Source: DASXTC01 sp036505635 (lineage in GTDB: Bacteria; Acidobacteriota; Polarisedimenticolia; JACPZX01; DASXTC01). From it: 64,000 nt of DNA. Below are positions 1-8,871 of this stretch, in pieces. The stretch spans positions 62,001-126,000 of the forward strand of contig DASXTC010000025.1 of NCBI GenBank assembly GCA_036505635.1, given 5' to 3'. A program made the position numbers and the translations under genes. The notes beneath the pieces were generated by a model. It saw only the letters and a list, made by a program, of their open reading frames with translations. It was not told the origin of the DNA and made no database searches. Position 1 is the first letter of the stretch. Each line of letters starts with the position of its first letter.

Positions 1-270
1 GTGGTCCGCTCCCGCGGCCAGGAGGTGCTCCTGACGCGGATGGAGTTCGCGCTGCTCGCCGCCCTGATCCGCGGCCGGGGCCGCGTGCTCACACGCGATC
101 ATCTGCTGGAGAAGGTCTGGGGGTACGATTACCATGGCGACACGCGCACCATCGACGTCCACGTCCGGCGCCTCCGCCGCAAGCTCGGCCCCCCCTCCGA
201 CCAGATCGAGACCGTCTTCGGGGTGGGGTACCGTTTCCGGGAGGGCGGCCGCCCCGCCGCCGAAGAGTGA
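1..270 (+). CDS. phoB: PhoB/OmpR-family response regulator, C-terminal part only
   Basis: Only the last 89 residues lie in the window, so the receiver domain is off the left edge and the GTG at position 1 need not be the start. The residues form a complete OmpR/PhoB winged-helix domain: the LTRMEFALLAAL helix, the VLTRDHLLEKVWGYDY turn, the recognition helix TRTIDVHVRRLRRKLG and the C-terminal hairpin VFGVGYRF. It would bind direct-repeat promoters after phosphorylation by the kinase that starts inside its last codons (4-bp overlap). The kinase and the porin-pstSCAB genes behind it make PhoB the likely identity. The family is certain; the phosphate role is inferred from neighbours. Confidence 0.88.
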   Translation: MVRSRGQEVLLTRMEFALLAALIRGRGRVLTRDHLLEKVWGYDYHGDTRTIDVHVRRLRRKLGPPSDQIETVFGVGYRFREGGRPAAEE

Positions 271-2024
271 GGCTCCGCCACCGTCTCCTGCTGAGCCTCG
301 CGTCCTTCGTCCTGGTGGCAACCCTCGCCATCGACCTGACCGCCTCGATCCTCATCGACCGCGCCGTCGCCGACCGCGCCGTGGAGCGCCTCCGGGCCGA
401 GTCGGAGCTGCTCGCCCGCCGCCTCGAGGCCGCCCTCCCCGCCTCGATCCGCGAGGCCGACGCGTGGGCCGATGAGGCCGGCGCCGCCCTTGGACTGCGC
501 GTCACGCTGATCGACCCCGGGGGGAAAGTCCTCGGGGACTCGCAGGTCCCGCCGGGAGAGATCCCGTCAATGGAGAACCACCTCCATCGCCCCGAGGTGA
601 TCGAGGCGGCGACCAGCGGTTCGGGCGTGGCGACGCGGCTGAGCGCCAGCGTCGGACGCGACATGCAGTACCTCGCGCGGAGGATCGGTCCGCCCGGCTC
701 CCCACGCGGCTTCGTCAGGCTGGCGATCCCCTCCGCGGACCTCTCGGCGGTCTCCCGCCGGTACCGCCTCCTGCTGACCTCCGCTTCTCTCGCGTCGCTG
801 GCCCTGCTGGCCGGGATCGCCTACGCCACGGTGCGACGCTTCTCCGCGCCCATCGAGCGGCTCAGCCGCGCCGCCGACCGGGTCGCCTCCGGTGACTACG
901 GTGTCACCATCGAGCACGACTCCCGCGACGAGGTCGGCGACCTGGTCGCCTCCATCGATCGGATGCGGCGCGGTCTGATCGATCAGATCGGGCGCGCGGA
1001 CGCCGAGCGCCGGCTGCTTGCCTCGATTCTGGGAGGGCTGCGTGAGGGGATCCTGGTGGTCGGCCCCGACCGCGAGGTGGTCCTGACCAATCCTGCCTTT
1101 CGCGCCACGATGGGAATCCGGCGGGAGGTCGCCGAGGGGACCCCGCTCTTCGAGGTCGTCAGGGACCACACCATCATGGAAGCCTACGACGATGCGCTCG
1201 ATCACCAGACCGACGTCGCCCGGCGGATCTCGATCCCGGGGGGCCGCACCTATGAGCTGACCGTGGTTCCTCTTTCCGGCGGAGCCGGGGCGCCCGCGGG
1301 CGCCGTGGGGCTTTTCTTCGAGGTGACGCGTCTCGAGGCGCTCGAGAAGGTCCGGCGCGACTTCGTGGCCGACATCTCGCACGAGCTGCGCACGCCTCTG
1401 GCCTCGCTCAAGGCCGCCCTCGAGACTCTCATGGGAGGAGCGCTCGCGGAGCCGGACGACGCGGGTCGCTTCCTCGACATCGTGACGAAGAACGTGGAAC
1501 GCATGGAGGCGATCCTGAACGACCTGACCGACCTCTCCCTCATCGAGACGGGAGCCATCGTCCTGTCGACCGGCCCCATCGATCTGCAGACCGCCGTGAG
1601 GGAGGCCGTCGCGTCGCTCACCCTCCGTGCGAACCTGAACCACGTCGGCTTCGAAGTGCGCGTCGAACCCCTGCGGGTCCTCGCCGACCGCCGCCGGCTC
1701 GACCAGATCCTCACCAACCTGCTGGACAACGCGGTGAAGTTCAACAAGCCCGGAGGCTCGGTGATCGTCTCGGCGCGACAGGAACCCCACACCGTCATCC
1801 TGACGGTGGAGGACACCGGGCCCGGCATCCCGCCCGACGCTCTGGATCGGGTCTTCAACCGCTTCTACCGTCTCGATCGATCCCGCAGTCGCGATCTGCC
1901 CGGCACCGGTCTGGGTCTGGCGATCGTCAAGCACCTCGTGCGCCTGCAGGGGGGCCTCATCCTGGCCGAGAACCGCGACGAGGGCGGAGCCCGCTTCGTC
2001 CTCGAGCTGCCCGCCGCGGGCTAG
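267..2024 (+). CDS. phoR: PhoR-type sensor histidine kinase
   Basis: Membrane sensor kinase of 585 residues starting at a GTG that overlaps the regulator's stop codon. Order of parts: membrane segment at about 8-30, extracytoplasmic segment to about 165, second membrane segment at about 167-188, HAMP linker to about 240, PAS-like domain at about 250-350, HisKA with DISHELRTPLASLK carrying the phospho-accepting histidine, and HATPase with NLLDNAVKF (N box), DTGPGIP (G1) and GTGLGLAIVKHL (G2). This is the Gram-positive/Acidobacteria-like PhoR layout, with a larger periplasmic part than E. coli PhoR. It should phosphorylate the preceding regulator under phosphate limitation. The stop codon lies at the edge of a perfect inverted repeat. 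Confidence 0.92.
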   Translation: MRLRHRLLLSLASFVLVATLAIDLTASILIDRAVADRAVERLRAESELLARRLEAALPASIREADAWADEAGAALGLRVTLIDPGGKVLGDSQVPPGEIPSMENHLHRPEVIEAATSGSGVATRLSASVGRDMQYLARRIGPPGSPRGFVRLAIPSADLSAVSRRYRLLLTSASLASLALLAGIAYATVRRFSAPIERLSRAADRVASGDYGVTIEHDSRDEVGDLVASIDRMRRGLIDQIGRADAERRLLASILGGLREGILVVGPDREVVLTNPAFRATMGIRREVAEGTPLFEVVRDHTIMEAYDDALDHQTDVARRISIPGGRTYELTVVPLSGGAGAPAGAVGLFFEVTRLEALEKVRRDFVADISHELRTPLASLKAALETLMGGALAEPDDAGRFLDIVTKNVERMEAILNDLTDLSLIETGAIVLSTGPIDLQTAVREAVASLTLRANLNHVGFEVRVEPLRVLADRRRLDQILTNLLDNAVKFNKPGGSVIVSARQEPHTVILTVEDTGPGIPPDALDRVFNRFYRLDRSRSRDLPGTGLGLAIVKHLVRLQGGLILAENRDEGGARFVLELPAAG

Positions 2025-2071
2025 TGTGTCCGAGTAATGGCTTGGGCCCCGAGCCATTACTCGGACACACT
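2023..2071. repeat. 20-bp perfect inverted repeat around a 9-base spacer
   Basis: The arms at 2023-2042 and 2052-2071 are exact reverse complements, and the spacer is TGGGCCCCG. The left arm begins within the TAG stop codon of phoR. No T-run follows, so it is not a classical intrinsic terminator, although the transcript would form a very stable hairpin and may separate phoR from the porin unit. The arm core GTGTCCGAGTAATGG is less GC-rich than the surroundings, which would fit a dispersed palindromic (REP-like) element. No second copy was noticed in this window. Confidence 0.85.
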
Positions 2072-2115
2072 CCTGGTTCCGCGTCCCAGGGGCTCGAGAG
2101 CGCCGCCCCCCTTGA

Positions 2116-2143
2116 TTTAACTTCCCGGTCACTTCCTCTTCAC
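2116..2143 (+). promoter_or_regulatory. Predicted Pho box (three 11-bp-spaced repeats) before the porin
   Basis: Hexamers TTTAAC (2116-2121), GGTCAC (2127-2132) and CTTCAC (2138-2143) recur with an exact 11-bp period, one helical turn, as known for tandem PhoB/PhoP binding. The site is 68 bp before the porin start. A matching triple precedes pstS, and PhoB/PhoR are encoded immediately upstream. The repeats are seen; binding is inferred. Confidence 0.62.
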
Positions 2144-2210
2144 CCCGCGTCCATGGCGCTCCTCTCTACTTTCTCCGTTACGAACCGGAAAACATTCACG
2201 GAGGAGACAC

Positions 2211-3572
2211 ATGGCACGAGGCATGGGGTTCAAGGTCGCGGCGGCGGCCACTCTGCTGGCGGCGGTCCTGGTGCTGGGGGTCGGTGGAACGGCGCTCGCG
2301 CAGGGAAGCTTCTATCAGGAGGTCCAGAAGGACGGGCGGATCTACGTCTTCAACCTCATGAAGGTGTACGAGGAGTGGAAGACCTCGGACGAGATGGGCA
2401 AGTCGATCACCCGGCCCGGCGCGGGACCCAACGGCGAGACGATCCTATTCGACAGCGAGGAGGCGATCCACCTCTACAACTTCAAGCACGGCCTTCCGGG
2501 GGAAGTGATCGTCAAGACCGAGGAGAAGAAGCCGGTCATGAACTGGTCCTGGAAGGACGGCAAGACGACCTTCGAGGGGGATCGTGCGGCGCTCATCATC
2601 TCCAACCGGGTCCAGGTCCGCTTCACGAACGAGCAGCCGGGTGACCCCAACGCCCACGAGGCGAAAGGCTCATTCCGCATTCGCAGGGCCAAGACAAAGT
2701 TCGAGGGATGGATCTACAACAAGTCCCTCACGTACGACGTCCAGCTCAACTGGGCCGACACGGCGAGCTCCCTCGAGGACGCCGCGATCAACTACGACGT
2801 GACGAAGGGCAGGAAGCTCTTCCAGATCAAGGGGGGACAGTTCAAGGTCCCGTTCGGCCGGCAGGAGCTGACCTCCTCCGGGTCCCAGCAGTTCGTGGAT
2901 CGCTCGATGATCTCGGAGCAGTTCGAGAAGGGCCGCGACATCGGCCTGCAGGTCTGGGGTCAGACCCCCGCCGGGGCCGTCGAGTGGCGCACGGGCATCT
3001 TCAACGGGGCCGGACGGAACAAGACCGCGAACGACAATAACAAGTACCAGTTCGACGCGCGGGTGGTATGGAACATCATGGGAGACGTCAAGTACAGCGA
3101 GAGCGATTTCGAGAGCACCGACCGGCCGCTGCTGGCGGTGGCCGCCCAGTACGAAGGCAACAACATGCAGGGCGCGACGACCGGTGACGACATCGATCGG
3201 GAGGTGTTCGGCGGCGACGTCGTGTTCAAGTACAAGGGTCTCTCGGTCTTCAGCGAGTACTACCGGCGCGGCTCGGAGCCCGAGGTGGCGGCCGACTTCG
3301 ATTCGGAGGGGTATATCGCCCAGGTCGGGTACTTCGTCTACCGGAGATACGTCGAGATCGCCCTGAGGTTCGCAGCCCTCGACCCGAGCGACACGACGGC
3401 CGTGGCCGGCGTCACGCTCGCCAACGACCACCGGTTCGAGCGCGGGGTGGGGGTCAACTGGTTCATGAACAAGCACGCCCTCAAGCTGCAGGCCGACTAC
3501 CGGCAGATCGAGGACGAGGCGCAGGACCGCACGGACGACGAGGCCCGCCTCCAGATGCAGTTCATCTTCTGA
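2211..3572 (+). CDS. Phosphate-selective porin O/P family protein
   Basis: Predicted outer-membrane channel for phosphate or polyphosphate, 453 residues. A signal peptide at about 1-31 ends in ALA followed by QG. The first ~110 mature residues are followed by a barrel of alternating beta strands (for example FRIRRAKTKFEGWIYNKSLTYDVQ and ALKLQADYRQIE). The protein ends in a phenylalanine (LQMQFIF), the usual outer-membrane insertion signal. A strong GGAGGAG at 2200-2206 fixes the ATG at 2211. A predicted Pho box precedes it and pstS follows 79 bp after the stop, so co-regulation with Pst is likely. Phosphate specificity comes from family and context, not from a residue visible here. Confidence 0.85.
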   Translation: MARGMGFKVAAAATLLAAVLVLGVGGTALAQGSFYQEVQKDGRIYVFNLMKVYEEWKTSDEMGKSITRPGAGPNGETILFDSEEAIHLYNFKHGLPGEVIVKTEEKKPVMNWSWKDGKTTFEGDRAALIISNRVQVRFTNEQPGDPNAHEAKGSFRIRRAKTKFEGWIYNKSLTYDVQLNWADTASSLEDAAINYDVTKGRKLFQIKGGQFKVPFGRQELTSSGSQQFVDRSMISEQFEKGRDIGLQVWGQTPAGAVEWRTGIFNGAGRNKTANDNNKYQFDARVVWNIMGDVKYSESDFESTDRPLLAVAAQYEGNNMQGATTGDDIDREVFGGDVVFKYKGLSVFSEYYRRGSEPEVAADFDSEGYIAQVGYFVYRRYVEIALRFAALDPSDTTAVAGVTLANDHRFERGVGVNWFMNKHALKLQADYRQIEDEAQDRTDDEARLQMQFIF

Positions 3573-3577
3573 CTTTC

Positions 3578-3605
3578 TGTAACAACGAGTTCACCAGAAG
3601 TTAAC
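3578..3605 (+). promoter_or_regulatory. Predicted Pho box (three 11-bp-spaced repeats) before pstS
   Basis: TGTAAC (3578-3583), GTTCAC (3589-3594) and GTTAAC (3600-3605) are spaced exactly 11 bp apart, starting five bases after the porin stop codon and ending 46 bp before the pstS start. The hexamers match the TTMAC-like core of the set before the porin. Two independent triples in front of two phosphate-uptake genes make chance unlikely, but binding by the PhoB protein is inferred. Confidence 0.68.
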
Positions 3606-3651
3606 ACGGTGGTCCGGGACGCTCCCTATCCTGATGATGGAGGTATCGAGA

Positions 3652-4623
3652 ATGAAGCGCATCCTTCCAGCACTCATCCTGTGCTGTCTTGTCGCGGGCC
3701 TCTGCATGGCGGAGGCGGCGCGCGTGGATCCATCGATCCCCGCCTACCACCCGGTGCAGGGGATCTCCGGGAGCCTGAAAAGCGTCGGCTCCGACACGAT
3801 GAACAACGAGATGACCCTCTGGGCGGAAGGATTCCGGCGGTTCTATCCAGGGGTGAAGATCGAGATCGAGGGGAAGGGATCTTCGACGGCCCCTCCCGCC
3901 CTGACAGAAGGCACCGCCCAGTTCGGCCCGATGTCCAGGGAGATGAAGGCCGAGGAGATCGATCGGTTCGAGCAGAAGCAGGGGCACAAGCCGGTGGCGG
4001 TCCGCACCTCCATCGACATGCTCGCGGTCTACGTGAACAAGGACAATCCCCTGCCCTGTCTCTCGCTGCAACAGGTCGACGCCATCTTCTCCAAGACGAG
4101 ACGCGGCGGCGCGCGCAAGGAGATCACCACCTGGGGGGACCTCGGGCTGACAGGCGAGTGGGCGACCCACCCCATCAGCCTCTACGGCCGCAACAGCGCT
4201 TCGGGGACCTACGGCTTCTTCAAGGAGAACGCCCTCTTCAAGGGAGACTACAAGGACTCCGTCAAGGAGCAGCCCGGATCCTCCTCGGTCGTCCAGGGAG
4301 TGGCCACTGACAGGTACGGTATCGGGTACAGCGGGATCGGGTACAGCACCGCCGACGTGCGGAGCGTCCCCCTCTCGGTCAAGCCAGGCGGCGAATGCGA
4401 GGCGACCATGCCCGAAAACGCCTACGAGGGGCGGTATCCCCTCGCGCGGTTCCTCCTGCTCTACCTCAACAGGAAGCCCGATGCTCCCCTGGATCCCTTG
4501 CGCGCCGAGTTCCTCAAGTACGTCCTGAGCCGGGAAGGCCAGGAGGCGGTCGTGAAGGATGGGTACCTTCCGCTGCCGCCGCGCGTCCTGGAGGAGGAGC
4601 GTGCGCGGCTCGACATCAAGTAG
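3652..4623 (+). CDS. pstS: PstS phosphate-binding periplasmic protein
   Basis: Solute-binding component of the high-affinity phosphate ABC transporter. An upstream in-frame ATG at 3634 exists, but GGAGGT at 3639-3644 sits 7 bases before the ATG at 3652, which gives a proper signal peptide (MKRILPALILCCLVAGLCMAEA). The 323-residue product shows PBP-family phosphate motifs: GSVGSDTMNNEMTLWAEGF-like N-terminal loop, GKGSSTAPPAL, GRNSASGTYGFFKE and a C-terminal LNRKPDAPLDPLRAEFLKYVLS. It is encoded 12 bp before pstC, in operon order. The lipobox is not clear, so it is probably a free periplasmic protein. Confidence 0.93.
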   Translation: MKRILPALILCCLVAGLCMAEAARVDPSIPAYHPVQGISGSLKSVGSDTMNNEMTLWAEGFRRFYPGVKIEIEGKGSSTAPPALTEGTAQFGPMSREMKAEEIDRFEQKQGHKPVAVRTSIDMLAVYVNKDNPLPCLSLQQVDAIFSKTRRGGARKEITTWGDLGLTGEWATHPISLYGRNSASGTYGFFKENALFKGDYKDSVKEQPGSSSVVQGVATDRYGIGYSGIGYSTADVRSVPLSVKPGGECEATMPENAYEGRYPLARFLLLYLNRKPDAPLDPLRAEFLKYVLSREGQEAVVKDGYLPLPPRVLEEERARLDIK

Positions 4624-4635
4624 GCGGACCCGTCC

Positions 4636-7158
4636 GTGAGCACGCCGAGCCCCGCGCACCCGCCCCCAGCTCTCGCGGGGAAGACGCGCAGGACCAGCCC
4701 GCGAGTCCTCTGGGCCGATCGAGCGGCCGCGGTGACGATCACGCTGGGCGGTCTCTCCGTGATCGTGGCCGTGCTCGGCATGCTCGTGTTCCTCGTCGTC
4801 GTGGTGCGACCGCTCTTCGCCGGGGCCGTCATGACGGCCGCCGTCAGCTACCCCCTGCTTCCCGCGGAACGCACGGCGGAGATCCTCTTCTGCGAGGTGG
4901 AGGAGTACCGCACGCGCGGGATGTGCGCGCTGGCCACGGGCGAGGTGATCCTGTTCGCGGCGCGGAATGGCCGAATGCTGGACAGGCGCCAGGCGGTGCC
5001 GGTCCAACCGGCCCCGACCTCCTTCGCGCGGGCCCCGGCCGGCGGAGGTGTGGCCTTCGGCTTCGCCGATGGCACCGTGCGCCTCGGACGGTTCGACTTC
5101 CAGACGGAGCCCGGCGCCGGCGACGATGAGCGCACCCGTTCCCTCCTCGTCCTCGCGGAGCCGGTCCCCGTGGGTGCGCCGGGCGACGCCATCACGCTTC
5201 TGGATTACCGAGCCACCCAGAGCGGCACCCGCCTCGCGGTCATGACCGCCTCGGGAGGGCTCCTGGTCAGCGAGGTGGCCCGTCGGACCAACATGCTGAC
5301 CGGAAAGGAGACGACCGATCTCTCCAGCACGCCTCTCGTGGTACCGGAGGAGCTGCGGGCCCTCGGCCGGCCCGCCTACCTCCGGACCAACGCGCAGGGC
5401 AACCAGGTCATCCTGGCCTGGAAAAGCGGCACCGCCGCCAGGTACGACCTCACCGACCGCGCCAACCCGCTGCTGGTCGAACGTCCCGACCTGACCGCCG
5501 GCACCGGAGCGGCCCTCGGTTGCCTGATCTTCATGCAGGGGGACCAGTCGATACTGTCGGGCGACTCCCTCGGCGAAACCCGCGCCTGGTTCGGCGTCGA
5601 ACGCTGGGATGGAGGGCTGGATGGACGCTCACTGGTCGCGGCGCGCACCCTCGAGCGTCACGACGCCTCCGTGGAGGTCATCGCGGTCTCCTCGCGGGAC
5701 AAATCGCTGATCACGGGCGCCGCGGACGGCACGGTCCTTCTCCATCACCTCACCTCCGGGCGAACGCTGGCGCGCGCGAAGGTCGATCCACCGTCCGCAA
5801 TCGTGACCGCGCAGATCGCTCCGAAGGGAGACGGCGTCTTCGTGGTCTCGGCCGACGGGATGGGGACGCTGTGGGATCTGCGCAACCCCCATCCCGAGAC
5901 GACCTTGTCCACCCTGTTCGGCCCCGTCTGGTACGAGGGATACCAGGGGCCCGCCTTCACCTGGCAGTCATCGAGCGGCACCGACGACTTCGAGCCGAAG
6001 CTCAGCCTCACGCCGCTCATCTTCGGCACCTTCAAGGCCACCTTCTACTCGATGCTCTTCGCCGTCCCGATCGCTGTATCGGCGGCGCTCTATACCTCCG
6101 AGTTCCTCGACCGCCGCTATCGCGCGGCGCTCAAGTCGAGCGTCGAGATGATGGCCTCGCTGCCGAGCGTCGTGCTGGGGTTCATCGCCGCGCTCGTCCT
6201 GGCGCCGCTGGTGGAGAAGTGGGCTGTGGCCGTGTTTGTCGCGTTCGCCATCATCCCGCTGGGGGCGATCCTCCTCGGCCACCTCTCGGGGTGGCTTCCG
6301 CGCCGGCTCTGGGCGGCGTCCGGCGGCGGGGCGCCGTGGCTTCATCTCGCCGCGCTGATCGCGCTCGCCATCCTCTCCGCGGCCGTTGCGAGGGCCCTCG
6401 CTCCGCTCCTCGAGGAGATCCTCTTCGCCGGCGATTTCAAGGCGTGGCTCGACGGCCGCACCGGGTCCGGCGCGTCGGCGATCGGGCTGCTCTCATGGCC
6501 GCTGATCCTGGTCTCGCTGATGGCGCTCGACGCGCGGCGTCCGGCGCCCCCGCGCGACGGGAGCCGGCCGAGACTCCAGGGCGCCGCCAGGTTCCTCCTG
6601 ATCGTCGGGGCCTCGATCGCGGCGGCCGGCCTCATCGCGGCGGCCGGGTCGTGGGTGGGTCTGGATCCCCGGGGCGCCTTGTTCGGAACCTACGTGCAGC
6701 GCAACGCGCTGGTGGTGGGATTCGTCATGGGGTTCGCCATCATCCCGATCATCTACACCGTGGCGGAGGATGCGCTGGCCGCCGTTCCCGATTCGCTGCG
6801 CTCCGCGTCGCTCGGCTGCGGCGCCTCCCGCTGGCAGACCGCCCTGAGGATCGTCCTGCCGGTGGCCGTGCCCGGGATCTTCTCCGCGCTGATGATCGGT
6901 CTGGGTCGCGCCGCTGGCGAGACCATGATCGTCCTGATGGCCGCCGGCAACACGCCCGTGCTCGACATGAACCTGTTCAACGGACTCAGGACGCTGTCGG
7001 CCAACATCGCCGTCGAGCTTCCCGAGGCGGTCAAGGACGGGACCCTCTACAGGGTGCTCTTCCTCGCGGCGCTGATGCTCTTCCTCATCACGTTCGTGGT
7101 CAATACGATCGCCGAGATCGTGCGCCAGCGTTTCCGGCGCAGGTCGCTCTCACTATGA
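4636..7158 (+). CDS. pstC: PstC phosphate ABC transporter permease, long form with beta-propeller-like domain
   Basis: Inner-membrane permease subunit of 840 residues, against roughly 300 for E. coli PstC. A GTG start is used. A membrane helix lies at about 31-58. A soluble stretch of roughly 390 residues follows, with WD-like repeats (SSRDKSLITGAADGTVLLHH; VVSADGMGTLWDLRNP). The transport domain begins near residue 455 (FGTFKATFYSMLFAVPIAVS), with several hydrophobic helices and the EAA-like coupling loop LAAVPDSLRSASLGCGASRW at about 713. Extended PstC proteins are known in Pseudomonas and Vibrio; what the extra domain senses or binds is not established. The stop overlaps the pstA start in ATGA. 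Confidence 0.9.
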   Translation: MSTPSPAHPPPALAGKTRRTSPRVLWADRAAAVTITLGGLSVIVAVLGMLVFLVVVVRPLFAGAVMTAAVSYPLLPAERTAEILFCEVEEYRTRGMCALATGEVILFAARNGRMLDRRQAVPVQPAPTSFARAPAGGGVAFGFADGTVRLGRFDFQTEPGAGDDERTRSLLVLAEPVPVGAPGDAITLLDYRATQSGTRLAVMTASGGLLVSEVARRTNMLTGKETTDLSSTPLVVPEELRALGRPAYLRTNAQGNQVILAWKSGTAARYDLTDRANPLLVERPDLTAGTGAALGCLIFMQGDQSILSGDSLGETRAWFGVERWDGGLDGRSLVAARTLERHDASVEVIAVSSRDKSLITGAADGTVLLHHLTSGRTLARAKVDPPSAIVTAQIAPKGDGVFVVSADGMGTLWDLRNPHPETTLSTLFGPVWYEGYQGPAFTWQSSSGTDDFEPKLSLTPLIFGTFKATFYSMLFAVPIAVSAALYTSEFLDRRYRAALKSSVEMMASLPSVVLGFIAALVLAPLVEKWAVAVFVAFAIIPLGAILLGHLSGWLPRRLWAASGGGAPWLHLAALIALAILSAAVARALAPLLEEILFAGDFKAWLDGRTGSGASAIGLLSWPLILVSLMALDARRPAPPRDGSRPRLQGAARFLLIVGASIAAAGLIAAAGSWVGLDPRGALFGTYVQRNALVVGFVMGFAIIPIIYTVAEDALAAVPDSLRSASLGCGASRWQTALRIVLPVAVPGIFSALMIGLGRAAGETMIVLMAAGNTPVLDMNLFNGLRTLSANIAVELPEAVKDGTLYRVLFLAALMLFLITFVVNTIAEIVRQRFRRRSLSL

Positions 7159-8870
7159 GATCCTCCGCCAGGCGCCCCGGCGCGCCCGCTGGAGAACAGT
7201 GGGTCTGGCTGACCGGTACGGGTCTCGCGTTGGCGACCCTCATGATCCTCGGGCTCCTGATCCTGGTGCTCGCCAATGGTCTGAGCACCTTCTGGCCCGG
7301 CCCGCTGGTGGAGCTGACCCTCTCGGACGGCTCGCGAGTCCTCGGGGAGGTGACCCGCGAGGAGCGTTATCGGCCCAGGGGGGAGGAGCTCGACGCCCTC
7401 CCCGTCGAACGGAGGCGGAGCTTCGCGGCGTCGGACGGCTGGAGCAACCGGCGTCTCATCCGCACGGGCAACTACGACCTCTACGGAGACGACTTCAGAT
7501 GGATCCCGGACTTTCTGGTGACCGCGGTGGACCGCCCGCGCGACGTCTGGGCGATCGAGCGCCGCGAATGGGGGCGCGCCATCGGACACGCGCGCGCACT
7601 GGTCCGCGACGGCCTGGCGGTCGCTGAGGGGAGCCCCGCAATCGCCGCGTCGATCGGGCCGCTGCTCGCGGACACCGCCTCTCGATGGGAGAGGATCCGC
7701 GATCTCGAGAAGAACGACCTCGGCGGCATAAACACCCGTCTGGAGCGGTCGCGTCTGACCATCCGGAGCGCCGCCCTCGAGCACGGTGATGGCTCCCCGC
7801 AGCATCTCATGGCCAAGGGCGACGCGGCGGCCGAGGAGACCGCGCTCACGGAAAAGTATCGGCGGATCCAGGAGGAGATCGAACGGCTGCGCGCCGACAA
7901 CAGACGGTTGCGCCTCGTCATCGCCGACCCGGCGGGCCGAATCATCCCGGAGCAGCCCTCGGCCCCGGACAGCCCTCTGCTCCTCTCCCAGGTGGTACGG
8001 GCCTATCCCGCCAACGACCTCTCGCTCCTCCGCAAGGCCGCCATCTACCTGGATCGATGGTGGGAGTTCCTGGCTTCGGAGCCACGGGAGGCGAACACGG
8101 AAGGAGGCATCCTTCCGGCGCTCTTCGGCACCTTCATGATGACGGTCATGATGTCGATCGCCGTGGCTCCGTTCGGAGTCATCGCAGCGCTCTATCTGCG
8201 GGAGTACGCGCGTCAGGGCATTCTGGTCTCCACCGTGCGCATCGCCGTCAACAACCTCGCCGGCGTCCCCTCGATCGTCTACGGAGCCTTCGGCCTCGGC
8301 TTCTTCTGCTACGGGCTCGGCGGCGGTATCGACAGGCTGCTCTTCCCCGAGAAGCTCCCCTCCCCGACCTTCGGGACCGGGGGGATCCTCTGGGCGTCCC
8401 TGACGCTGGCGCTCCTGACGGTACCCGTCGTGATCGTGGCCACGGAGGAGGCACTCGCCGCGGTTCCGCGAAGCATGCGCGAGGGCTCCTTCGCCTGCGG
8501 GGCCAGCCGGTGGCAGACGGTCAGGAGGATCGTCCTTCCGCGCGCGACACCGGGGATCATGACGGGGCTGATCCTCGCGATGGCGCGGGGGGCCGGGGAG
8601 GTGGCCCCGCTGATGATCACGGGCGTCGTCAAGCTCGCGCCCGCGCTGCCGTTCGATGGCCGGTTCCCCTTCATTCACCTGGAACGCAGCTTCATGCACC
8701 TGGGCTTCCACATCTACGACGTGGGTTTTCAGAGCCGCAACTCGGAGGCCGGCAAGCCGATGGTCTTCACGACCACACTGCTCCTGATCGCGCTCATCGC
8801 GATGCTGAACATGACGGCCGTGTTCCTGCGCGCGAGGCTCAGGCGGCGGTTCCGGACGGCACAATTCTGA
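7155..8870 (+). CDS. pstA: PstA phosphate ABC transporter permease, long form
   Basis: Partner permease of PstC, 571 residues from the ATG in the ATGA overlap; the open frame runs further upstream but that part lies antiparallel to nothing and duplicates pstC in another frame. One membrane helix at about 18-40 precedes a soluble region of about 270 residues that is rich in charged helix (EETALTEKYRRIQEEIERLR at about 232) and resembles the N-terminal extension (DUF3333-type) of long PstA proteins. The transport domain starts near 318 (FGTFMMTVMMSIAVAPFG) and contains the coupling loop LAAVPRSMREGSFACGASRW near 435. Long PstC and long PstA occurring together suggests that the two extensions interact. 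Confidence 0.9.
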   Translation: MRSSARRPGAPAGEQWVWLTGTGLALATLMILGLLILVLANGLSTFWPGPLVELTLSDGSRVLGEVTREERYRPRGEELDALPVERRRSFAASDGWSNRRLIRTGNYDLYGDDFRWIPDFLVTAVDRPRDVWAIERREWGRAIGHARALVRDGLAVAEGSPAIAASIGPLLADTASRWERIRDLEKNDLGGINTRLERSRLTIRSAALEHGDGSPQHLMAKGDAAAEETALTEKYRRIQEEIERLRADNRRLRLVIADPAGRIIPEQPSAPDSPLLLSQVVRAYPANDLSLLRKAAIYLDRWWEFLASEPREANTEGGILPALFGTFMMTVMMSIAVAPFGVIAALYLREYARQGILVSTVRIAVNNLAGVPSIVYGAFGLGFFCYGLGGGIDRLLFPEKLPSPTFGTGGILWASLTLALLTVPVVIVATEEALAAVPRSMREGSFACGASRWQTVRRIVLPRATPGIMTGLILAMARGAGEVAPLMITGVVKLAPALPFDGRFPFIHLERSFMHLGFHIYDVGFQSRNSEAGKPMVFTTTLLLIALIAMLNMTAVFLRARLRRRFRTAQF

Positions 8871-8871
8871 G

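Noticed and set aside
2043..2100. Intrinsic terminator after phoR
   Set aside because: The hairpin is strong but no T-run follows, so I list it as an inverted repeat and leave termination open.
5520..7154. Long upstream extension of the pstA reading frame
   Set aside because: It overlaps pstC in another frame and is arginine/glycine-rich noise. The ATGA start at 7155 gives a normal PstA.
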